From: Euglena gracilis
Lineage: Eukaryota > Euglenida > Euglenophyceae > Euglenales
Assembly: GCA_039621445.1 (NCBI GenBank)
Contig: CP154956.1
Coordinates: 46,481,291 to 46,545,290 of the forward strand
DNA length: 64,000 nt
Direction of reading: 5' to 3'
Shown here one piece after another: positions 41,847-52,869 of the stretch (positions within the stretch are counted from its first letter, which is position 1; each line of letters opens with the position of its first letter). A program made the position numbers and the translations under genes. The notes under the pieces were generated by a model. It did not search any database, had not been told where the DNA came from, and saw only the letters and a program-made list of their open reading frames with translations.

Positions 41847-42059
41847 AGGCGACCACGGCGCCTTCGGCGCCGCGGTCCCCGCCCTCAGGTAAAACCTTGG
41901 CCCAAGACACTGTTCTTGGTTTGAAACCGTGTTTGGGCGAAGATTTAAGACTTTTAATGTCTCGAAATCGGCCCAAACACAGTTTCTAATCCGCAGAGAG
42001 AGGAAAGGGGGCAAATTCCTACCCGAACAACTCACAGAAGTCATCCGAAGATGAACCAG

Positions 42060-43830
42060 ACAACCTCACCAGCCTTGGGAGGTTAGGCAGGGGTGGGGGG
42101 GGGGGTTGGGAGCTCCGCCCTTAAAGGAATTTCATGGAGAAACTTCACTGGTGAAGTTCACCGGTGAAGTTCGTCCATGTATTTCCAGTGAAGAGGGGGG
42201 GGGTGGGGGGTCCCGCCCGAAAAACCCAAAGTTCACCGCCTGATCTCCTCAGAGAGGGACATTGAGCAGACAAAAAGGGTGCCTGTGTTGATTGGCCGGG
42301 ACTACAGCTAGCGGACACATGAGTGGGGAATTTTGGACAAAATGAAGATCCCTCGTGGACAAGTTTTGTTGTCCCTCGCGGACACGTTCTGGAGACCCCC
42401 CCCTGGACACAATTATTGATCCCTAATGGACGAGAAATTTAGGCCCCCATGGACATTTTCGTTGATCCCCCCAAGGCTGTTCAGTTAACCAAAGGAGACA
42501 AGGCACAGGGGGGGGGGTCCGAGGGGGGGGGTTGGAAGCTGTACAGGGGGGGGGGAGGGGGGGGGTCCCCAGAGAATCGCAACTGTACCGCCCACCCCCG
42601 AGACAGTTGCGACATTTTTCATCCAATTGAGGTTGTCCTCGTTGTACGGACCATTCCCCCCCATAGTTAGTCACCCCCTGGGAGGGGATTTTGGCCATGG
42701 GTGACTAATAGGGGGGGGGTGACTAACTCAGGGGGAGGGGGCAATTTATGCCCAATTTTTGCCCCTTTCCCCAATTCTTGGGTGTTTCAAGGTTATCTTT
42801 TTGGGCATTCCGGGGCACTTTTCATGAATGGCAACCATCAAAAAATTCCGATGGCCAAATTTGGTGGTTTTTTCAAAGAAAAACACTTCCCTCCACAAAA
42901 TTGTTTTTGCCTGGGGCCCAAGGGTGACAAATAGGGGGGGGTCACCAACCAGGGGCAGGGTTGACGTTTTTTTTGTTTTGGTTTTTTTTATTATAAAAAA
43001 ACATGTTCTTTTAAAAAAAAAACACAGGAAAAATGTTATGTTTTTTTTTTGAAAAGCAAAAATTGACTTTTTTCCTTGCGAAATGACCATTATTTTTCAA
43101 GAAAAAGTTTTGAAGTCATCTTTTTGGTCATCAAAGTGACGTTTTTTTTAGTTTTTCCAGACCTTTCATCCAAAAATACTAAAATGATGGTTCATGTGAA
43201 AGCCAGCACCCTTTATGGACTACGAAGCTGCAGAGATTAAAAAAAATGACCTTTTTTCCTGAAAAAAACGTGCAAAATTTTTTTCACCCATACCCTCCAT
43301 GACGTTTGTTTTCCTGTTTTTTAAAAAACACACATTTTTTATGTTTTTTTAAAAATTTTCTGTTTCAAAGGAAACAAGCCGTCAACCTTGACTAGGGGGG
43401 GGGGGGCATTTCGTGCAGTTCAGATTGCATCTTACGGGAAAAACTTGTCCCCTAAAAAAAAACCCCGAAAGTTGGTGTATTTCCACATCCAAAACAGAAT
43501 TTTTTGGGCATTCTTTCAAACATGGCCCAAAATGCATCCCAAAAAATGTGATGGTCAAGAAAATCCTGACAAAATTTCCTTTCAAAAAATGAAAAAATGG
43601 CCAATTTCGGACAAAATTTTTTTACATCTGTCTCGGGGGGGTTGGAAGTGGGGGGGGGAGGGGGGGGTCCCAGGAGGGGGGGTTGGAACTGTACAGGGGG
43701 GGGGAGGGGGGGTCCCAAGGTTTGACCAACTGTACTGCCTTGTCCCCAAAGAACAGTTAATTGACTTGGACCCCCCCAGTTATTTGATTGATTGTCCCCC
43801 AACAGTTAATTGCGGTTAATTCCAAAAAAA
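42060..43830. repeat. Poly-G/C repeats, TTGACG element, no gene
   Basis: 42,130-42,220: AACTTCACTGGTGAAGTT palindromes with G-runs (also at 44,230-44,290). 42,655-42,737: poly-C element with word AGTTAGTCAC. 42,500-42,600 and 43,650-43,745: CTGTACAGGGGGGG units. 42,955-43,394: a T/A-rich element with inverted GTTGACG ends (CAGGGTTGACG ... CGTCAACCTTG). No coding region is supported. Confidence 0.65.
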
Positions 43831-43865
43831 TGCATTTTATTATATTCTTGCAAGTTCTTCTTCAA

Positions 43866-44540
43866 GATGACATCATGGGTATGGTCACATTTTCAAGAGA
43901 ATGGCTCCATGGCACGATGCAAGGTGCTTGACCTGAACAACAAGGAGTGTGGGGAGCAGTTGTGCTGCAAGTGGTCCACATCATCTCTGTCTTACCATCT
44001 CACGGAAGTACATCACCTCCAGAAGGGTGAACCCGCACGCAAACAAGCTCGTTTGCATGCAGCTGCACACGGCACATCCAGGGTTTTTTTGTGAAATGCC
44101 TTGTTTCGCTCATTCTTTGCGGCTTTTTTGTGGTGCCTTCAGTTTCGGAAATTTCAATAAAATTCCATGAAGCATCAACCTCAAAATGACCAATTTGAGA
44201 GGAAAGGAGCAAAATTTTACCCGTGAAAATTTCACCCCCAACCATCAAAACGGTGAAGTTCACTTCACCGGGGGGGGTCCACAGCCCCCCCCCCACCCCT
44301 GCCTAACCTCCCTTGGTTCGACCCCATTTCCTGGCCGTGGCCCACCACGAGAGCCCTGATGCCGGCTTTCCCCTTGACGGTCAAGGAGGAAATGTGCATT
44401 GCATTTGCTGTGAATGGCCTGTCCTATGATTGTCTTGATGACCGCTCATTCCGGCGTTCCTTTGGGGCTTGTATTCCAGTGGGTTTGAACAGGATCCAGT
44501 TGTCAGAAATGATGATACTATACCTTTCCGATTATTTTCC
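43866..44540 (+). pseudogene. hAT-like transposase fragment with BED finger
   Basis: 43,866-44,094 reads MTSWVWSHFQENGSMARCK ... KECGEQLCC, then STSSLSYHLTEVHHL. This fits a BED zinc finger (Trp-Phe start, Cys pair, H...H end), the DNA-binding domain of hAT transposases. 44,359-44,540 reads MPAFPLTVKEEMCIAFAVNG and DDRSFRRSFGACIP, resembling the hAT segment before the catalytic domain. The catalytic RNase H-like domain and any TIRs are not visible, so it is truncated and interrupted by C-runs. Confidence 0.5.
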
Positions 44541-44691
44541 CCGGTCGATTATTCCCCCCCCCACTTTCAGCCCAAAAACAGGAAAGCCGGACCCGGGCAA
44601 TTATTTCCCCCCCCAAAATTTTTGGACTTTCTGGGTGACAAACGCAAAGGAAAGTGCTCATGATGCTGATGCGCCTGATGCTGTGCTCAAC

Positions 44692-45143
44692 TCACTTACG
44701 ACGAGGGCGCACATTGTTTATCCGTGCATGCAGTTCTGCTGCAAGCTGCGCGTCAAGCTGGGCAGCGATGGCATCGACATCGGCAGCCGGAGCATCGTCA
44801 GGACACTCGGCATCAAGGCCGTCGTCAATGTCAACTTCCTCTCCCTCCCCCTCCCCGGAAAGTTGGTTAGATGAGGAAGCCGAGTCCGCAACAGGAGAAA
44901 AGGCTGCCGGCGCCACTGCCCGCTTTCCCCACGGCTTCGCCTCCTGCCGTGCCGTTTGCGCATGCTGCAGGGAAGGATCCAAATGGACACAAAGAGCGGA
45001 GGAAAGGCAGCCAAGCAAAATTGCGCAACAATTTTTTGGGTCCTTGGCCGGTCTTGCTCTGCCACAAGCCGGGCAACCAGGGCATCCCGGCGTTCATCCT
45101 CAAGGCCAGAGACCCAGTCATCTTCAGGGAGGTCCTTAAGCAA
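44692..45143 (-). CDS. Gene-like ORFs, unknown
   Basis: Two overlapping minus-strand frames have protein-like composition. One gives LKDLPEDDWVSGLEDERRDA and LVARLVAEQDRPRTQKIVAQ. The other, downstream, is acidic (SGEGEGEEVDIDDGLDAE, VDAIAAQLDAQLAAELHARI). A frame change or a short intron would join them. No family is recognised, and relation to the adjacent hAT fragment is unknown. Confidence 0.35.
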
Positions 45144-45589
45144 AAAAAAAAACCCGTCCCGGCCCAGCCAGGGGTGTAGAAAGTGGGGGTCGGGGGGGGG
45201 GGGGGGGGGCGGTAGCCCCCCCCCGGAATTTTGTAAAGAAAAAATTTTGGCATAATATTTTCCTTTGCAATGACATGATCAATGTCTCGAAGGACGTTAC
45301 CATCTCGGCTGCCGTCGGCAGCCACCTTACCAGTTGAAATCACATTTCTAGAAAATGAAATTGCAAAATCCATTACCGTCCCGGCCCCCTTTGGCGGCCG
45401 AAATAAAACCCTTGAGGCTCCTCCTTTGATACTAATTGCAGGGTTGACGTTTTTTTTTGTTTTTTTAAAAAAAAACAAAAAAACATGTTTTTTTTAAAAA
45501 AACGCAAAAAAAACATGTTTTTTTGAACAAGCAAAAATTAACCTTTTTCCTTGCGAAATCGCCGTTTTTTGAGGAAAATTTTTCGGGTG

Positions 45590-46380
45590 TGGTTCGGGTC
45601 ACGGGGGGGGGGGTCACGGGGGGTCACGGGGGAACACCACATTTTCGGTGGGCAAATTAGGAATCACCGAAAACGAATTTCGGGGGGGAAATCCTTCTTG
45701 GCTCCAAATTAGGAATCCCCCAACCTAAAATTGGTATTTTGACACCAAATTAGGCATCACCAGTCTAAATTTTGCAAAATTTATGCCTCAAAATTAGGAA
45801 TCTACCTGAATATTTTGTCAAATTAGGCACCACCGGCCAAGTTTTTTTCAAAAAAAACATGGCAAAAAATTTTCCCCCAAACCCTCCATGACGTTTTTTT
45901 TGTTTTTTTTCAAAAAAACATATTTTTTTTTGAAAAAAAAAAAAAAAACATCTTTTACAAAAAAAATAACCTTTTCTCGGGAAAAGTCACTCTTTTGAGG
46001 AAAATTTTTCGGGGGGGGGGGGGGTTCGGAGGGGTGGGGGGGGGGGTGGGCGGGGGGTGGGGGAAGGGGGTCACGGGGGAAAGAGACAAAAAATTGGAAT
46101 CACCGACAATAAAACGGGGGGAAATCTTGGCTCCAATTAGGAACTCCCCCAACCTAAAATGGTATTTTGACCCCAAATTCTTCTTTCACCAGGCTAAATT
46201 TTGCTCCAAATTTCTTCCCTCAAAATTAGGAATCCTCCAATCATATTTTGTCAAATTAGGCACCCACCCACTCCTTTTTTTTCAAAACATGGCAATTTCC
46301 CCCCAAACCCTCCTTGATTTTTTTTTTTTTTTTGTTTTTTTTCAAAAAAAGACCTATTTTTTTCACATATTTTTTTAAAA
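45590..46380. repeat. AATTAGGAATC-rich T/A-run elements
   Basis: Two successive copies of an element with CACGGGGGG runs, GGTGTTCCC or its complement, repeated AAATTAGGAATC and AAATTAGGCA(T/C)CACC phrases, and long poly-T/poly-A stretches. Mirrored copies lie at 57,460-57,800 and 59,670-59,960, and one forms the intron-like segment 47,667-48,328. Confidence 0.7.
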
Positions 46381-47089
46381 AAACACTTTTTACTTGCTTT
46401 GTTCGTTTTTTTCCTCGTCGTGGCACCCGCAGCTTTCATTTTCTCCAACCAACCGGTTACACAGAAGGATTTGTCCACTAGAAGGCAGTCCCCCCCTTCT
46501 ACCTGGTCGGCAGAGATCAGTCGGCGAGCAGGGGGGGGGGGGGGGGGGGGGGGGGGGTCCTGGGTGGTCGGCGGACTAGTCGGCCGACAACCCACTCTAA
46601 TGTAGTTACGGGCCAGTCTCGCCGACTTTTTATGAAGAAAATTGTATGCAAACTAGTCGGTGGCTAGTCGGTGGTCATAAAAATGGTCTGTGGCGGGTCC
46701 AAACCACCCGGAAATGGACCGGATGGGTCCAAATAAGTGCCTTACACCAACAGGAACACCCTCAGATGGAAATCTTTGGTCGGTGGGGGGTCGGTGGGCC
46801 CTTGATGGGGTAAAAAAACAATGATGAAACAGGGATTACATGAAAATCCTTTATAAATGCAAGCATTCTGCATCACGACAGGCTGAAAACTCCCCCCTCC
46901 ACCCCCACCCGAGCCCAGATAACAAAATCCCTTCTATGTTGGCAACATACTCGGGGGCAAAGTTGTTTTTGTGGCTCACTTTGGCATAGGCGGGGGGGGC
47001 TCCGCCCCGCCCCGCACCCCCCCCTCAAATAACAAAATCCCTTCTATGTTTGCAACGTACTCCGGGGGCTAAGTCGTTTTTGTGCCGCA

Positions 47090-48385
47090 CCATGGATCGA
47101 TATCATCGTGCAGATAGAAGCGTTCAAAACCGTGCAGCTGCCTTTTTGGCGGTGTGCCAACCAGTCATCACTTTCCGTTTTCAACTCCCATTCTTCTCAG
47201 CCCCAGCCTGTGCAAGATACTCTGCTCCTCCCACCTCCCCCGGTGCCATTCAGAGAAACAACACACACCTTGTGAGGTTTGCAACTTTCTCCGTCACCAA
47301 TAATTCCGATTTTCATAGCTTCCCGAGAAGAGGCAACGCTGTGCTACGCCAGAGCTACAACCTGAGCCTGAGTGTGAGCCTGCTCCTGAACCCTCCATCC
47401 CAGAAGTTCCACAGGTTTCAACAATATCGTTTCCCCTTTACAACATTTTTACATCTCAGTCACCATCGACGCTTGAGGGTGTTCCGCCAACACCCAACGG
47501 CGGGGCGGAGGATACTGCAGAGGATGGCGTCATTCTGAGCCAGCACCGCCTCTCCGAATACTTGGACAGGCAGAAGGCGCTGCATAGGATTGCTGTTTGG
47601 GAGGCGCCGCCTAACCCCCTGCTGTCACCTGCTGTTGTAATGGACAATCTACCGAACCCATTCAAGGTTGACGGCTTGTTTTTTTTTGAAACAAAAAAAA
47701 ACCTGTTTTTTTTAAAAAAAAATGTTTTTTTTAAAAAAAACAAAAAAAACGTCATGGAGGGTTTGGGGGAAAAATTTTTTGCACTGTTTTTTTTGGAAAA
47801 AAGTTCATTTTTTATCTTTGAGCATTGTTTTATTTTGTGTTTTCAGGGGGGGTTGAAAGCATGATTTTTTGCACCAGAAAACACAGATTTGGAAATATTT
47901 TCACACATAAAAAAACTTTAGAGGGGGTATTCCTCCCGTGACCCCCCCAACCCCCAAATTAGGAATCCCCCAACTTAAAATTAGTTTTTTGACCCCAAAT
48001 AGGCATCACCATTCCAAATTTTGCAAAATTTATGCCCCAAATTATGAATCTACATGAATATTTTGTCAAATTAGGCATCACCGGCCAGGTTTTCAGAATA
48101 AAATTGCCGAAAAGGATGTTTTCCCCAAAAATTCGTTTTCGGTGATTCCCAAGTTAGCCACCGAAAATGTGGTGTTCCCCCGTGCCCCCCCCCGTGACCC
48201 CCCCCCGTGACCCCCCCCCCGTGACCCGAACCACCCCCGAAAAATTTTTTTCCTCAAAAAATGGCGATTTCGCAAGGTCATTTTTTGCTTTTTCAAAAAA
48301 ACATGTTTTTTTTTGCATTTTTTTTAAGTATGCCGAGCTATGGACGGCGGTCTACAATTTCTTTGTTGAGGTGCGTGAGGCATAG
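47090..48385 (+). CDS. Unknown gene, at least two exons (left arm)
   Basis: The clearest coding block is 47,340-47,666: CATPELQPEPECEPAPEP, then SQHRLSEYLDRQKALHRIAV and PLLSPAVVMDNLPNPFK. It stops at AAG followed by GTTGACGG. After 662 bp of T/A-run repeat ending TTTTTTTAAG, the frame resumes in phase 0 with YAELWTAVYNFFVEVREA and a TAG (48,383-48,385). An ATG upstream (47,091, MDRYHRADRSVQNRAAA) may begin the gene; the joints in between are unclear. Family unknown. Duplicated in the right arm. Confidence 0.45.
47667..48328 (+). mobile_element. T/A-run element acting as GT-AG intron
   Basis: Begins GTTGACGGCTTG, the same end as the elements at 42,955-43,394 and 59,562-60,086, and contains their AAATTAGG phrases and CGTGACCC runs. 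It ends TTTTTTTTAAG, missing the last 60 bp or so of the 59,562 copy. Its borders are exactly GT and AG, and the flanking coding frames join in phase. The mirror copy in the right arm is 58,067-57,395. Confidence 0.55.
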
Positions 48386-48794
48386 TTGGCAGCTTGTTTT
48401 TTTGGACACTGTTTTTTTTGTTTTTTTTAAATTTTAACAATGTTTTTTCTAAAAAAAACAAAAAAAGGCCAACAAGGTTTTGCTCGGTAAAATTTTGAAT
48501 AAATATTTTCAATCATTTTTGGCAAATTTTGGGTCATTTTGCCAAAAACTTCCTTTCACAAAAAAAAATGAAAAAAAAGTCATAAAGTTGCATTTTTTTT
48601 GCACTTTTTGGATGTGTTTGACCATTTTTGGACAAATTTTGAACTTAGTAGGATTCGAAATATGGTTCGGGTGTTTCATAACGAGTTTTATAATTCAAAA
48701 ATTTCTTTTTGTTTTTTTGATGGTTTTTTGGTGTTTTTTCTATAAGATGTTTCGTGTTCTGATCCCGCTTTTTTACCGTTTTGCTCCTTTTGGT

Positions 48795-48905
48795 AACACG
48801 TGTACATTGCAGGAAAGCGTGTTTACTTTTTTGGTAACACATGTACATTTACGAAAAGCGTGTTTAGACTGTTTGGTGACACGTGTGCATTATCCTAAAA
48901 CGTGT
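48795..48905. repeat. ACACGTGT tandem repeats before ORF 48,936
   Basis: Two and a half units like GGTAACACGTGTACATT + GCAGGAAAGCGTGTTTA, about 45 bp each, directly upstream of the ORF at 48,936. Larger arrays lie at 51,215-51,405 and 52,580-52,850, and a mirror array at 56,385-56,580. The palindrome ACACGTGT contains an E-box-like CACGTG. Confidence 0.75.
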
Positions 48906-48935
48906 TTCAAAAACGCCTTCACACCCTTCACAGCC

Positions 48936-49575
48936 ATGATGCGTCTGGCTAACCTCGCCGAGGCCCGCATGCCTGCCCCTCCCACTGTTAAGCAGTTTGT
49001 GGAATCCTTCCACAAGGTGAAATATCCATCTGAGGAAGTTGATGCTTTGCTTGGTGAACTTCTCCCCCCAGATCTAGACTCGGCAAAAGATTACCGTCGC
49101 GACCGCATGGCTGCCCTGAATTGTTTTACAGAATACATGGGGGTTTGTGCAGCCCATGGGGTACAACACGCGACGTTGGACGACTGTTTTTTGGGGTGGG
49201 CCCGCTGGTGCATTGATGCTCGGGTGTTGTACGCAACGGGGGGTCGGCACGCCGTGGCGAGGTTTCCGGCTAGGGGGGGGGGGGGGTTGGCATGGCGAGG
49301 GGGGCCCGGATGAGGGGGGAGGGGTGTGCGGGGGTTTGCCAAGAACATTTTCTTTGGCGGGCCTGACATGGCGTGGCGAGGAGGTCTGAAAAGGGGGGGA
49401 GGGGGTAAAACGGCGTGGCGAGGGGCTCGGTGAGGGGGGGGGGGGGGGTGCCGACCCCCCAACGCCCGAGCAACAACTCGCCTGCGTTGGTGCCCGTGAC
49501 GGGCCTCCAATTGTGGCCTCCTCTGGTGCGTGGAGTCGGCAGCTAAACTGGGGGGGGCGTTTGGCCGGACCAACC
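48936..49575 (+). CDS. Unknown ORF with good start context (left arm)
   Basis: CACAGCCATGATGCG starts MMRLANLAEARMPAPPTVKQ, followed by YPSEEVDALLGELLPPDL, DYRRDRMAALNCFTEYMG and TLDDCFLGWARWCIDARVLY. A G-run element (49,238-49,460) interrupts it. Without the element and one AAC the frame continues TPEQQLACVGARDGPP to about 49,575. The helical pattern vaguely recalls the N-terminal SAM-like domain of tyrosine recombinases, but no catalytic domain is present, so this is only a guess. Mirror copy at 56,357-55,740. Confidence 0.5.
49238..49460. mobile_element. G-run TIR element GGGGGGTCGGCACGCC
   Basis: Ends GGGGGGTCGGCACG and GGTGCCGACCCCCC, 223 bp, AAC on both sides (49,235-49,237 and 49,461-49,463). 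Inside are GGCGTGGCGAGG units and a CCAAGAA(C/A)ATTTTCTTTGGCG palindrome. The mirror copy is 55,837-56,055. Many related units fill the palindrome centre (51,420-51,900). Confidence 0.7.
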
Positions 49576-50870
49576 TAGCCGGCCGGCAGACCAACCAGCC
49601 GGCTGGCAGAACAACCTAGCCGACCAACATGCCGGCTTTCTAGCCGTCCGTCCAGATGAAAGCCACTGTCGCCAGCCGCCCGGCTATCCAGACCAATCAA
49701 TACGTACGCCGTACGCAGTGATGGCCGGATCAGAAATCAATATGTGACCGGAGGGTGACTGCGTTCGTCCGGGCCGAAGGTCGCCCAGGTGAATGTTCGG
49801 CCGAAATAAGCCGCCCGTTGGCTTAGACCCGGAGGAGCTCCGGACAAAATGACCCCTCCCCAAAAAACTTGTGGCCATTGGTTCGCCTCCTTGAAAAAAA
49901 TATCGCCAACAAAACTGGCAAAACCTGGCGGTCCCAAAACTGGCCACCACAAACCCTCCAAAACTGACCCATTTGCCAGACTCACTGCACCCCCAATTTT
50001 TTTAGCTTCCGTGTGCAAAGAGGACTTGTTGCACAGCAAAAAAGACACTGTAAGAAACGAAAAAAACAAGTTTCAGAAGAAAACGAGCATCTCATGATAA
50101 AACATTTCTGGTCAAAATCTGGCACCATCTGGCAAAAAACAGGCCACCACGTCTGGCCCAAAACTGGGCAACACATGTGGCCCAAAAACTGTCCACCACC
50201 TGTGGCCCAAAAATCGCCAAAATCTTCGGAATCTTCAAAATACCTTTCACATTTGGCACATTGGCACAATCTGAACGGGAGCTTTGCAAAAACAGACCAT
50301 AGTTCCTCGGTTTCCTTTGTTCTGGGGCTATTTTGTAAACAGAAACAAAAAGGAAAGGCAAAAAACAAAACACAGTTCACAGAAACAGACCGACTTAAAG
50401 TCAATTCTGCAGCAATCAGCAGCATAAGGCCAAATAAGCTCCAGCACTAAGGCTAGAAGCACTGTCCACCAGAGAACATATACTCTTGCAAATAGTCCTC
50501 CACTTCACCTTGGTCTTGTACTTGGACTGACAAGGTGTACTTGAACTTGAAACTTGACAAATTGTATGATAATCCCAGCTTGTAACGAACCCCGCCAGGG
50601 GCCTCAGCCATGTGACATGTCGAAAAAAACACACGGGGTCGGCAGAAAAGCCACAGTAATTAGGAATAAGTGCACTATCGTGATTTTGAGACCAACCTAG
50701 CCGTCCGTCCGTCCAGAGCAAAATTCACCCTGTCCAGCCGTCCGTCCAGATGAAAGGAATTTTCTCTAGCCGTCCGTCCGTCCGTCCGTCCGTCCGTCCG
50801 TCGTCCTCACGCCTCCGGGAGGCTCCTCCCGCACCAGAACATTCCACCGTTAACTTTACCGTCTCCCAAC
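49570..50870. other. Repeats and weak ORFs, left arm
   Basis: 49,570-49,680 is GGCCGGCAGACCAACC repeat plus a CCGTCCGTCCAG block. 49,684-50,070 has a minus-strand frame (AAYFGRTFTWATFGPDERS, ISDPAITAYGVRIDWSG) also open in the right arm (55,224-55,610), preceded by the acceptor-like TTTCTTACAG. 50,090-50,230 is degenerate CCAAAACTGGCCACCA-type repeat. 50,416-50,721 is open in both arms, with no recognised domain. 50,700-50,810 is a CCGT microsatellite. Confidence 0.4.
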
Positions 50871-51200
50871 ACTGACATCTTATGTCCCCATTGTGGTGTG
50901 AAATTTGGCTTCCCCACCATCTCCGACGTAGCTCGGTCTATTTACTGTGTGAGTTGTGCGGACACGCCGAGCTCCCAAACGTCCCTGGAAATGCCCGGGA
51001 TATTTGTGATGCCTTTCGTGATGTGCCATTGTTCCTGGCCAACCGGCCACGAGGTGTTTGCAGCATGCGTCTGCGTACCCCCCCCCCCCACAATACGCCA
51101 ACTTCCCGCCGCTGCGTTGCTTCTTGCTTCCGTTGAGCAGTATGTCCATCGTTCCATGCACTCTAGTTATGCTGTAACCCTACAGAATATTTTTCATTTA
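50870..51200 (+). pseudogene. Zinc-ribbon-like fragment (left arm)
   Basis: Reads TDILCPHCGVKFGFPTISDV then ARSIYCVSCAD: a CX2C ... CX2C zinc ribbon. The right arm (53,215-52,870, minus) has about 26 bp more just after the second Cys pair (TYNFVCADL), so at least one arm is frameshifted. The downstream frame (DICDAFRDVPLFLANRPRG) is also open in both arms. No family identified. Confidence 0.4.
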
Positions 51201-51204
51201 TGAC

Positions 51205-52860
51205 ACGGAACAATGCAGATGTACCGTGTTTGTAACACGTGTACATTGTACGGAAAGCGTGTTTACTCTTTTTGGCAACACGTGTACACTGCAGGAAAGC
51301 GTGTTTACTCTTTTGGTAACACGTGTACATTGTACAGAAAGCGTGTTAACACTTTTTCGTAACACGTGTACATTGTACAGAAAGCGTGTTGCAAACACGT
51401 TTTCCACGGGGGGTTGGTATGCCGTTGCGAGGGGGTCCGAGGGGGGTCGGCACGCCGTGGCGAGCCGTCCGGCTAGGGGGGGGGAGGGGGGGGGTTTTGG
51501 GGTGGCGAGTGGGTGCGGGATGGGGGGGGGAGGGGTGCGCGGGGGTTTTCCAAGAAAATTTTCTTTGGCGCGGCTGACATGGCGTGGCGAGGGGGGTTGA
51601 AAAGGGGGGGGAGGGGGTAAAATGGCGTGGCGAGGGGGTCGGAGGGGGGGGGGGAGTGTGGCCGACCCCCCCGACCCCCCCGAATAGGGGGGGGAGGGGG
51701 GTAAAGTGGCGTGGCGAGGGGGTCGGCGACCAAGGGGGGAGGGGTGTACCATGGTCGCCAACAAAATTTTCGTTCAAAAAATCGCGAAAATCGCCGGTGG
51801 CGTGGCGAGGGGGTCCGGCTAGGGGGGGGGGTAAATGGCGTGGCGAGGCCCTCGGAGAGGGGGGGGGAGGGGGGTACCAACCCCCCCACCGCTGTACACG
51901 TGGACTGAACACGGTTTTCACGGCCGGTGTACATCATGGACTTAACACGGTTTCAAAAAGACACGTCGTTTTGTTTTTTCAAAAAAAACAAAAGGGGGGT
52001 TGGTACGCCGTGGCGAGGGGGTCCAAATAGGGGGGGGGGGGGGGGGGGGGAAATGGGGGGGCGGGGGGGGGGGCGACCAGGGGGGGGAGGGGTGTACCAT
52101 GGAGGCTAGGCGCGCCGCTCGGGGGGGTCCGGGACCCCCCCTCCCCCCCTGTGCGGCCCCTGCGCGGCCGCCCGCGCGGCCGCTCGCCCCCCCCTTGGAC
52201 CCCCCCTCCCCCCATGTGCCTAGCATAGCCAAGAAAAAATCGCGAATTTTTGAGGCCCAAAAATGACCAAAAATGACCATTTTCGGGCATAAAATTGCAA
52301 GCTTTGGGGGCCGCGCGCTCTGCGCGCGGCCAAAAAAGCCCCTTTTTTGTCAAAAATGGCCCAAAAATGGCAAAAAATGACCACTTTTTGGACCCAAAAA
52401 TCACCGATTTTAGGATGCGTTCCGCCCGCGCGGCCGCCCTCGGACCCCCCTCCCCCCCTCCCCCCCGCGCGGCCGCTCGCCACCGCCTCAGCCCCCCCCC
52501 TGGTGTGCCTAGCCTCCCATGGTCGCCAACCCGCGTGCCGACCCCCCTCGGACCCCCTCGCCAAGGAATACCAACCCCCCGTGGAAAACGTGTTTGCAAC
52601 ACGCTTTTTGTACAATGTACACGTGTTACGAAAAAGTGTTAACACGCTTTCCGTACAATGTACACGTGTTACCAAAACAGTAAACACGCTTTCCTGCAGT
52701 GTACACGTGTTACCAAAAAGAGTAAACACGCTTTCCGTACAATGTACACGTGTAACCAAAAGAGTAAGCTTTCCTGCAGTGTACACGTGTTACCAAAAAG
52801 AGTAAACACGCTTTCCGTACAATGTACACGTGTTACAAACACGGTACATCTGCATTGTTC
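51205..52860. repeat. Palindrome centre with ACACGTGT arrays and G-run elements
   Basis: The left array (51,215-51,405, four or more units) and the right inverted array (52,580-52,850, five or more units) of TAACACGTGTACATTGTAC + GGAAAGCGTGTTTA flank the centre. Between them are GGCGTGGCGAGGGGGTC units (51,420-51,900), a TGTACACGTGGACTGAACACGG stretch in two parts (51,893 and 51,928), G-runs, and an inverted AGGCTAGGC element (52,104-52,521). No gene. Confidence 0.75.
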
Positions 52861-52869
52861 CGTGTCATA

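Noticed and set aside
48936-49240. Tyrosine recombinase (Crypton or DIRS) assignment
   Set aside because: Only a helical N-terminal pattern is suggestive; no catalytic R...HxxR...Y region is visible on either arm, so no such call is made.
51205-52860. CRISPR-like array in the palindrome centre
   Set aside because: The ACACGTGT units are direct tandem repeats without unique spacers of fixed length, in a eukaryotic repeat context and without cas genes.
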